From: Clostridium sp. CAG:221
Lineage (GTDB): Bacteria; Bacillota; Clostridia; Clostridiales; Clostridiaceae
Assembly: GCA_000435835.1 (NCBI GenBank)
Contig: FR883421.1
Span: forward strand, 61,923-102,785
Reading direction: 5' to 3'
Length of the DNA stretch: 40,863 nucleotides
Shown here in pieces: positions 34,623 to 40,863 of this stretch. The notes beneath the pieces were generated by a model that saw only the letters and a list, made by a program, of their open reading frames with translations, searched no databases and was not told the DNA's origin. The translations under genes and the position numbers were made by a program. The stretch's first letter is position 1; every line of letters starts with the position of its first letter.

Positions 34623-35798
34623 ATGAAGAGTATAACAATAATTATATTTGCTATAATAATCTTAATTGATATTATTCCAATAATGAAAACATGGGCATCT
34701 AGAATACATATAGGAAGATATGATAATAAAGATATTTGGAAAAATGTTATAGCTAAAGAAAGTATTAAGTGGTTAAATAATACTCCAAAAATTAAAGTTA
34801 CTGATAATACGAGATTAGTCATTATTGATAAATTAAAGGGCAACTATAGCAAGAGTGCTATACAGCACTGGCAGCATGCTGCTTTATTACTAGGGTTAAA
34901 TGAAGGTGGAGATAATAAAGCAAATGAATCAATAAATAAATATTTAAATTCTCATTTTGATGGTAATGGGCAATGGAAAGAAAAACCGGAATTTGTTGAT
35001 TGTTCGATATTATCTTATGCAATTATGAAATATGATACAGCAGATAAGTACAAGCCTTCTTTAGATTATACTTATGAATTGATAAAAGAGCTTGTAGGTG
35101 AAGATAATACTGTTAAATATAGGGAATCTATGCCGAATTATAGATATGTAGATACAGTTGGTTTTATAAGTCCATTTTTAGTTAGATATGGACTAAAATA
35201 TAATGATGAAAAAGCAATAGAATTAGGTATCAAACAAATTACTGAATATTATAAGTATGGATTTGACTCTGAAAGTAATATTCCATTTCATGCCTATGAT
35301 GTAAATAATAAATATAAATTAGGTTTATGCGGATGGGGAAGAGGGCTTGGATGGTTTGCTATTGGATTAATAGATGCGTGGAGAGAACTTCCAAGTAGTA
35401 ATGAATATAAAAATGTTTTAGAAAAAATAGTAATTAAATATGCAAATACAATATTAAAATTACAATTAGACAATGGTGGATTTGGATGGACAGTAACTAG
35501 AAAAGAAACTAGGATAGATTCTTCAACAACAGCTACTTTAGGTTATTTCTTAGTATGTGCATCAGAAATTGAAGAAATTACAGATAAATGTTTAGAAGGA
35601 TATAATAAAACAATTAAATATTTAATGTCTGTAACAAAGAAAAATGGAGAAATAGATTTTTCTCAAGGAGATACAAAGGATATTGGTGTATATTCAATAC
35701 TTTTTGATATATTACCATTTGCTCAAGGTTTTGCATTAAGAGCTATAAATAAAAAAATAATAAATAGTTTTACAATAAATAGCGAAGGATTGAGATAA
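34623..35798 (+). CDS. Membrane-anchored GH88/GH105-like glycoside hydrolase
   Basis: The 391-aa protein has an N-terminal signal-anchor helix (residues 4-20) and then an (alpha/alpha)6-barrel-type sequence. It resembles unsaturated glucuronyl/rhamnogalacturonyl hydrolases: YVDTVGFISPFLVRYG (candidate catalytic D177), WGRGLGWFAIGLIDAW (RGLGW, residues 240-244, cf. the family's RGNGW) and QLDNGGFGWTV, then DSSTTATLGYFL. Enzymes of these families release unsaturated uronic acids made by polysaccharide lyases. Here no lyase is encoded nearby, so trimming, quality control or release of the capsule itself may be the job. An AAAGGAG site precedes ATG 34623, which follows the acyltransferase by 15 bases. 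Family call is good, substrate unknown. Confidence 0.78.
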   Translation: MKSITIIIFAIIILIDIIPIMKTWASRIHIGRYDNKDIWKNVIAKESIKWLNNTPKIKVTDNTRLVIIDKLKGNYSKSAIQHWQHAALLLGLNEGGDNKANESINKYLNSHFDGNGQWKEKPEFVDCSILSYAIMKYDTADKYKPSLDYTYELIKELVGEDNTVKYRESMPNYRYVDTVGFISPFLVRYGLKYNDEKAIELGIKQITEYYKYGFDSESNIPFHAYDVNNKYKLGLCGWGRGLGWFAIGLIDAWRELPSSNEYKNVLEKIVIKYANTILKLQLDNGGFGWTVTRKETRIDSSTTATLGYFLVCASEIEEITDKCLEGYNKTIKYLMSVTKKNGEIDFSQGDTKDIGVYSILFDILPFAQGFALRAINKKIINSFTINSEGLR

Positions 35799-35801
35799 CT
35801 A

Positions 35802-37355
35802 ATGAGAACAAAGAATTCAATGTTTAATATGGCTGCAGCTTTTGGTAGTCAAATAATTACTGTATTATTAGGATTTATTTCGAGGACAGTTTTTATAACA
35901 GCATTAGGAGCAGAATATCTTGGGGTTAATGGTTTGTTTACTAACATATTGTCTATAATATCATTGGCTGAATCAGGTATAGGGTCTAGTATAGTATATA
36001 GTTTATATAAACCAGTAGCTGAAAATGATGAAGAAAAAATACTAATATTAATGAATGTATATAGAAAAGCGTTTAAGGTAATTGGATTAATTGTATTTAC
36101 TATTGGGATTACGATAATGCCATTTTTGAAATATTTTATAAATGGTGAAACAGGTATAAGCAACTTATATCTAATATATTTTATATTTGTATTTAATTCA
36201 GCAATAACATATCTTTTTTCATATAAGATTTCATTTTTAAATGTATGTCAAAAAAATTATGTGGTAACTTCAATAACAACAGGCTTTTCTGTAGCTGCAA
36301 CAATAATGAAAATATTAATATTATATTTTACACAAAATTATATTTTATTTTTAGTTGTAGATTCCATAATAACAATTGTAACTCAAGTTATGGTATCTAG
36401 GAAGGCTGACAAATTATACCCATATTTAAAAAATAAGACTGATAAAAAATTAGATAATGAAACCAAAGGAAGCATTATTAAAAATATGAAGGCTTTAGTA
36501 GTGCATAATATAGGTGGAAGGGCAGTATTTGGAACTGATAATTTACTTATTTCATCTTTTGTTAGTGTAGCATCAGTAGGGTTATATAATAACTATTTAA
36601 TGTTTATTAATTTATTTAGAAACTTAATAAATACTGTATTTAATGCAGTAGAAGATGCTTTTGGAGATCTTATAGCACAAGAAGATAATAATAAAACTTA
36701 TGATGTTTATAAAGCTGCAAATTTATGTGTATTTTGGTTAAACTCATTTTTTGCTATAGGGATGTATATATGTTTAGAGCCTGCTATGGAAATATGGTTA
36801 GGTAAGAACTATTTAATGGGACAAACTGTTGTAGCTGTGTTGATGGTAAGTTTTTATGTATCAGGTATGAGAAGAGCTATTAATATAGTTAAATCAAAGG
36901 CTGGTATATTTCATGAAGATAGATTTGCTCCTTTATTTGAAGCTGCAGTAAACCTAATTAGCTCAATAATATTAGTTAAGTTTTTTGGAATAAGCGGTGT
37001 ATTTTTAGGTACTATCATAAGTACATTAGCAGTTCCATTTTGGATAGCACCTTATTTAGTATATAAAAAAGTGTTTAATAAATCACCATGGCTGTATTTT
37101 TTAGAGTATATAATATATACAATTATTGGATTAGTAACATGTATATTAACTGTTCTAGTATGTAGTTTTATACCGAATAATGGGATGATAGCATTTTTAG
37201 GAAAAGTAATTGTGGCAGGAATAATTCCAAATATAATTTATATTTTAATTTTTCATAAAACAAAAGAATTTAAATATTTATGGGGTGTTGCTGATACAAT
37301 GGTATTTAGCAAATTTAAAAGAAAAACAAATTCAGAAAATGAGCTTGGAGCATAA
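35802..37355 (+). CDS. Wzx-type oligosaccharide flippase (MOP superfamily)
   Basis: The 517-aa integral membrane protein has about 12-14 helices. The N-terminus TKNSMFNMAAAFGSQIITVL and FISRTVFITALGAEYLGVNG matches the polysaccharide-export flippases of the MOP superfamily, as do FTNILSIISLAESGIGSSIVYSLYKP-like blocks and the EIWLGKNYLMG region. It would flip the undecaprenyl-linked repeat to the outer leaflet for the EpsG-like polymerase. It starts 4 bases after the hydrolase gene stop, with GAAGGA as probable ribosome binding site. Confidence 0.93.
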   Translation: MRTKNSMFNMAAAFGSQIITVLLGFISRTVFITALGAEYLGVNGLFTNILSIISLAESGIGSSIVYSLYKPVAENDEEKILILMNVYRKAFKVIGLIVFTIGITIMPFLKYFINGETGISNLYLIYFIFVFNSAITYLFSYKISFLNVCQKNYVVTSITTGFSVAATIMKILILYFTQNYILFLVVDSIITIVTQVMVSRKADKLYPYLKNKTDKKLDNETKGSIIKNMKALVVHNIGGRAVFGTDNLLISSFVSVASVGLYNNYLMFINLFRNLINTVFNAVEDAFGDLIAQEDNNKTYDVYKAANLCVFWLNSFFAIGMYICLEPAMEIWLGKNYLMGQTVVAVLMVSFYVSGMRRAINIVKSKAGIFHEDRFAPLFEAAVNLISSIILVKFFGISGVFLGTIISTLAVPFWIAPYLVYKKVFNKSPWLYFLEYIIYTIIGLVTCILTVLVCSFIPNNGMIAFLGKVIVAGIIPNIIYILIFHKTKEFKYLWGVADTMVFSKFKRKTNSENELGA

Positions 37356-37370
37356 GTTGGGAGATAGAAT

Positions 37371-38285
37371 ATGAAAATAAAAAAGATATTAGTATATTTA
37401 TGGAATAAGTTTTTTGATATAAAAATAAGTGTAACTAATAAATTATTAATCTTTAAAGATAGTATTTTTTCAAGATTTCAAAAAATTCCTTCAATTAAAA
37501 GTATAGAGGAAACAATAAATTATATTATTGAAAATAAAGCTTCAGTATCTAGATATGGAGATGGTGAATTTAAATTAATTAATGGTCTAGATATTGCTTT
37601 TCAAAAAAATAATAATGAATTACAAAAAAAATTAGCAAGTGTTTTAAAGGTTAAAGAAGATAAATTTATTGTTTGTATTCCAGATGTATTTAGTAGTTTA
37701 AATCAATATGCAGATGAACCGAAGGCTTATTGGCAGCTACATATGGCTAGATATAGAAAAGAATGGTGTAGAGTTCTTAATTTAAATATGAATTATGGAA
37801 ATGCGTTTATTTCTAGATGTTATTACTCGTTTAAAGATAAAAATAATTCGGAAAAATACTTTAACTTATTAAAAAAAATATGGAATGATAGAAATATAGT
37901 ATTAGTGGAAGGTGCTAAAAGTAGATTAGGAATTGGCAATGATCTTTTTAATAATGTTAAGGGAATTGAAAGAATTTTAGTACCAGAAATAAATGCTTTT
38001 AATAAATATGATGAGATAATAAATGAAGTAAAGAAATTAAGTAAAGATAAACTAATATTATTAGCAGCAGGACCAACAGCTACAGTGCTTGCTTATGATT
38101 TATATAAAGAGGGATATCAGGCTATTGATATAGGACATGTTGATATAGAATATGAATGGTTTTTAAGAAAAGCTGAAACAAAAATAAAGATAGAAAATAA
38201 ATTTGTATGTGAAGCTGGATTTGGGGAAGGTGTTGGAGAGTTAGATAATAATGAATATAAAAAACAAATACTAGCACAAATATAA
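37371..38285 (+). CDS. GT-D fold glycosyltransferase (SP_1767 / DUF1792 family)
   Basis: The 304-aa protein carries a textbook RYGDGEF motif (about residues 62-68), IWNDRNIVLVEGAKSRLGIGNDLFNN, LLAAGPTATVLAYDLYKEGY and DIGHVDIEYEW. It is a paralogue of the GT-D protein at 29540, with a longer N-terminus (about 60 residues before the motif). Metal-dependent sugar transfer to the lipid-linked oligosaccharide is expected. A GGGAGA site precedes ATG 37371. Confidence 0.9.
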   Translation: MKIKKILVYLWNKFFDIKISVTNKLLIFKDSIFSRFQKIPSIKSIEETINYIIENKASVSRYGDGEFKLINGLDIAFQKNNNELQKKLASVLKVKEDKFIVCIPDVFSSLNQYADEPKAYWQLHMARYRKEWCRVLNLNMNYGNAFISRCYYSFKDKNNSEKYFNLLKKIWNDRNIVLVEGAKSRLGIGNDLFNNVKGIERILVPEINAFNKYDEIINEVKKLSKDKLILLAAGPTATVLAYDLYKEGYQAIDIGHVDIEYEWFLRKAETKIKIENKFVCEAGFGEGVGELDNNEYKKQILAQI

Positions 38286-38303
38286 TGAAAGTGAGGATAA
38301 GTG

Positions 38304-39311
38304 ATGAAAGATACTAGTCTTAAGATATCAGTAATTATTCCAGTATATAATGTAGAGAAATATTTAAGAATTTGCTTAGAATCAATTTTAAATCAAAATT
38401 TTAAAGGGTACGAGATTATATTAATAAACGATGGATCTACTGATAACTCACTTAATATTTGCAGAGAGTATGAAAAAAAATATAGTAATATAATAGTTAT
38501 TAATGAAGAAAACTCGGGTCCAAGTGCGGCAAGGAATAAAGGATTAGAATATGCAAAAGGGAAATATATAAGTTTTATTGATTCTGATGATGAACTTTTA
38601 CCAAATTATTTTAAAATACTTTATGATACAGCAGAAAAAAATAAATGTGACGTATTAACATGTGGATATAATACAGGAAAAAATACAGTAGATATAAAAC
38701 CTAATTTTATATTTAATAAAATTATGTCAGGAAGAGAATTTATATTGAGTAATAAGAAAATCCATAGCAATAATGATTTATGTTTTCCATGGAGATATTT
38801 TTATAAGAGAAGTATTATAAAAGATGGAAAAGTTAAGTTTAATACTAATATAACAATAGGTGAAGATACTGTATTTAACTTAGAAGCTATTTTAAAATCA
38901 AAAAGAGTAATGGCAATAGAAGATATATTGTATAGTCACAGAATTGATAATCCAAATAGTTTAATGACAGTAAAATATAAACCGAAGTTAGAAGAAAGTT
39001 TAATAAATCAATATGATAAAAGACTTCAATTATCTGAAGAGTATGGATTAATGAGTAATATGAAATATTGTAAAAATATGGCTAATTATTACATAAATAA
39101 CATATATACAATGATGGTAAATAATATTTTAAACAGTAATTCTAGAGATAAAAGAACTGATATAAAAAGAATATTGAATTATAAAATGTTTAAAGATAGC
39201 TTTAAAGTTTTAGGAATAGGGTATAAAGCTAATTCTTTAAAAGAATATATTTATTATTTAGCTATTAGATTTAAAATATATATAATAATAAATCATGTAA
39301 TGGGAATTTAA
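38304..39311 (+). CDS. Glycosyltransferase family 2
   Basis: The GT-A protein contains SVIIPVYNVEKYLRICLESIL, LINDGSTDNS, NSGPSAARNKGLEYAKG, the metal motif DSDDE (about residues 94-98) and a PWRYFYKRSIIKD plus GEDTVFNLEA block. ATG 38304 is chosen over GTG 38301 because GAGGA lies at a better distance. It belongs with the GT2 proteins at 19332, 26105 and 40243. It is the last apparently functional gene of the operon. Confidence 0.9.
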   Translation: MKDTSLKISVIIPVYNVEKYLRICLESILNQNFKGYEIILINDGSTDNSLNICREYEKKYSNIIVINEENSGPSAARNKGLEYAKGKYISFIDSDDELLPNYFKILYDTAEKNKCDVLTCGYNTGKNTVDIKPNFIFNKIMSGREFILSNKKIHSNNDLCFPWRYFYKRSIIKDGKVKFNTNITIGEDTVFNLEAILKSKRVMAIEDILYSHRIDNPNSLMTVKYKPKLEESLINQYDKRLQLSEEYGLMSNMKYCKNMANYYINNIYTMMVNNILNSNSRDKRTDIKRILNYKMFKDSFKVLGIGYKANSLKEYIYYLAIRFKIYIIINHVMGI

Positions 39312-39329
39312 ATAGGGGGATAATTAGGA

Positions 39330-40090
39330 GTGAATACTATTAATAAAATAAATGAAGGTAAAGATAAAGAGCTAATTATAAGTGAGCGGTATGTTGCTAT
39401 AGATATATTTAGAATTGTATGTTCTTTATTGGTTGTAGCTATTCATTGTAGTATATTTATTGAGCAATATTCTGAGTTATATTTTATTATTAATAATATT
39501 ATTGCTAGGATAGCGGTACCTTTCTTTTTTATGACTACAGGATATTTCTTTTATAAAAAGTATAGTAAAAATAGTAATATTTTAAAAATAACAATATTAA
39601 AATTATTACAAATTTATATATTATGGTCAATTATATATTTAGCAATTGAGTTATATAGTAAAGCAAAAACAAATTCAATCAATATAGGATATTTAATTGG
39701 TATGATAAAAAGAATTATATTTAGTGGAAGTAATGCTATCCTTTGGTATATACCAGCTTCAATTATTATTTAAATATAACTAGTTTTGATATGTATATTT
39801 CTTTATTATTTGTTGTTCCATTAATTTTTATAATATTAACTAAAATAAAAGTTAATATAAAAATAAATTCAGAACTATTTAGGAATATAAGTTTGTATAT
39901 ATATGTGTCTCATGGTGTTTTTTTGATTATTACTAGAGCTATATTAGAATATTTAAATTTAAATGCTATTAAAGGAATATCTAGTATTAAATTTTTAATA
40001 GTGAGTAGTACCTCTATAATTTTTTCAATATTAATTATAAAAGCAAAGCAAGCATTAATAAAAATAAAGAATATATATATGGTTGGTTGA
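39330..40090 (+). pseudogene. Broken acyltransferase 3 family gene (internal deletion plus frameshift)
   Basis: The first frame (GTG 39330 to a TAA at 39771-39773) gives a normal acyltransferase-3 N-terminal half: RYVAIDIFRIVCSLLVVAIH (conserved histidine), ARIAVPFFFMTTGYFFYK, and a stop right after the LWYIPA helix start. From about 39776 a different frame continues with the family's C-terminal part: FVVPLIFIILTKIK, LFRNISLYIYVSHGVFLI. The intact family needs roughly 80-100 more residues between these two blocks, so a deletion near 39765-39785 removed the middle and shifted the frame. It should be inactive. Its position at the operon end and the intact homologue at 31546 suggest relaxed selection on this O-acetylation. 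Confidence 0.8.
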
Positions 40091-40096
40091 TTTTAA

Positions 40097-40140
40097 GCTC
40101 AAATAGTGATTTAATATATCACAATTTGAGCATATTTTTA
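40097..40140 (+). terminator. Rho-independent terminator of the capsule operon
   Basis: GCTCAAAT (from 40097) pairs with ATTTGAGC (ending 40131), continued by GTGAT/ATCAC across one A-A mismatch, with a 7-base loop and a T-rich tail (ATATTTTTATT). It lies 7 bases after the stop of the broken acyltransferase gene and is the first terminator after the operon promoter at 11.1 kb. Confidence 0.82.
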
Positions 40141-40173
40141 TTATCAAAAATCAAATAAAATACATTGCATTTA

Positions 40174-40201
40174 TTGAAAAAATATAACTAAAATGTATAA
40201 T
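40174..40201 (+). promoter_or_regulatory. Sigma-A promoter of the last glycosyltransferase gene
   Basis: TTGAAA (40174-40179), 16-base spacer and a perfect TATAAT (40196-40201), placed just after the operon terminator and about 42 bases before the next ATG. It indicates a separate transcription unit. Confidence 0.7.
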
Positions 40202-40242
40202 CATTACATAAGAGTTATTTATTTGTGAAAGGAATGATATAT

Positions 40243-40863
40243 ATGCCAGAAATAAGTATTATAGTACCAGTGTATAATGTGGAAAAATATTTAACGAGAT
40301 GTATAGATTCAATATTAACTCAAACTTTTACTAATTTTGAATTAATACTTGTAGATGATGGTTCAACTGATAAGTCAGGAGTTATCTGTGATAGTTATGA
40401 AAAAAAAGATAAAAGGGTAAAAGTTATTCATAAAAAAAATCAAGGAGTATCTGAAGCTAGAAATACTGGATTAAATTTTGCCAAAGGAAAAAAAATAAGT
40501 TTTGTTGATAGTGATGATTATATTTATAAAGATATGTTAAAGAGAATGAATGAAATAATGAATAGTGAAAATGTAGATATAGTTGAATGCGAATATTCAT
40601 TAATTAATGAGAAAAATTTATCTATTAATTATAAGGAAAAAGATAAAATTATTGAAATAGGAGATGAAAATTTAGGAATAAAAAGGGTGATAGAAATTCC
40701 GTTTAGTAATGTAGTATGGAATAAAATATATAAAAAAGAAGTTATAAAAGGTTTAAGTTTTGTTAAAGCAAGAATATGTGAAGATACAGATTTTTCTTAC
40801 AAGGCCATTTTAAAATCAAGAAAGTATGCTTATACAAAAGAAAAGTTATATGGATATTGTTAT
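40243..40863 (+). CDS. Glycosyltransferase family 2 (3' truncated by window end)
   Basis: The first 207 codons are present, starting at ATG 40243 behind GAAAGGAATG. The GT-A domain is complete: SIIVPVYNVEKYLTRCIDSI, LVDDGSTDKS, NQGVSEARNTGLNFAKG, metal motif DSDDY (about residues 88-92) and a VWNKIYKKEVI plus CEDTDFSYKA block. It is the same subgroup as the GT2 proteins of the operon, but is driven by its own promoter. The polysaccharide locus therefore continues to the right of the window. Confidence 0.9.
   Translation, partial: MPEISIIVPVYNVEKYLTRCIDSILTQTFTNFELILVDDGSTDKSGVICDSYEKKDKRVKVIHKKNQGVSEARNTGLNFAKGKKISFVDSDDYIYKDMLKRMNEIMNSENVDIVECEYSLINEKNLSINYKEKDKIIEIGDENLGIKRVIEIPFSNVVWNKIYKKEVIKGLSFVKARICEDTDFSYKAILKSRKYAYTKEKLYGYCY

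Noticed and set aside
39743..40090. Separate 115-aa protein after the acyltransferase N-terminal half
   Set aside because: Its first residues are just the out-of-frame reading of the previous gene, and the rest matches the C-terminal end of the same acyltransferase family, so it is a pseudogene remnant.

Overview
The window is very AT-rich, coding-dense DNA from a low-GC Gram-positive anaerobe, most likely Clostridium sensu stricto. The basis is A/T-ending codon use, strong AGGAGG-type ribosome binding sites, U-tailed hairpin terminators, an LPXTG-type sortase tail at the left edge, a Clostridium-like prfC and a Gram-positive CpsC/CpsD pair. Species cannot be fixed from the sequence alone. 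Nearly every gene is on the + strand. I found no tRNA, rRNA, CRISPR array or intact insertion sequence.

Layout. (1) 1-2012: the 3' end of a sortase-anchored surface protein and its terminator; a polytopic membrane protein resembling DUF6688; and two tiny single-pass membrane proteins (the second is 51 aa) ending at a terminator. (2) 2162-8702: a compact six-gene phospho-signalling island. It encodes a zinc-ribbon/pseudokinase/PP2C phosphatase fusion, a von Willebrand A protein, a zinc-ribbon/FHA protein, an apparently active Ser/Thr kinase, a second pseudokinase and an orphan protein. The parts list recalls the TerY-P (vWA/PP2C/kinase) and E. coli YegI/K/L triads, but the architecture is more elaborate. 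A perfect 14-bp hairpin closes the island and may also terminate a 30-aa membrane peptide on the - strand. (3) 9112-10931: prfC (release factor 3) with its own promoter and terminator. (4) 11106-40140: a roughly 29-kb capsule/exopolysaccharide operon. (5) 40174-end: a new promoter and a glycosyltransferase cut off by the window edge.

How the capsule genes fit together. The first part carries homologues of the whole UDP-N,N'-diacetylbacillosamine route: a PglF-type 4,6-dehydratase, a PglE-type aminotransferase and a PglD-type acetyltransferase. With them is a PglC-type phosphoglycosyl transferase that would load the sugar phosphate onto undecaprenyl phosphate. CpsC/CpsD-type chain-length and tyrosine-kinase proteins are embedded among them. 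Downstream, up to the terminator at 40.1 kb, are six GT4, five GT2, one GT32 and two GT-D glycosyltransferases, an EpsG/Wzy-like polymerase, a Wzx flippase, a pyruvyl transferase and three hexapeptide acyltransferases. There is also one intact membrane O-acyltransferase, one internally deleted and frameshifted O-acyltransferase, and a membrane-anchored GH88/GH105-like hydrolase. Together they predict a large, heavily decorated (acetylated, probably pyruvylated) repeat unit exported by a Wzx/Wzy route.

The best candidates for something new are the vWA/FHA/kinase/PP2C island with its two pseudokinases and orphan last gene, the bacillosamine-type start of a Gram-positive capsule, and the GH88/105-like enzyme inside a biosynthetic operon.
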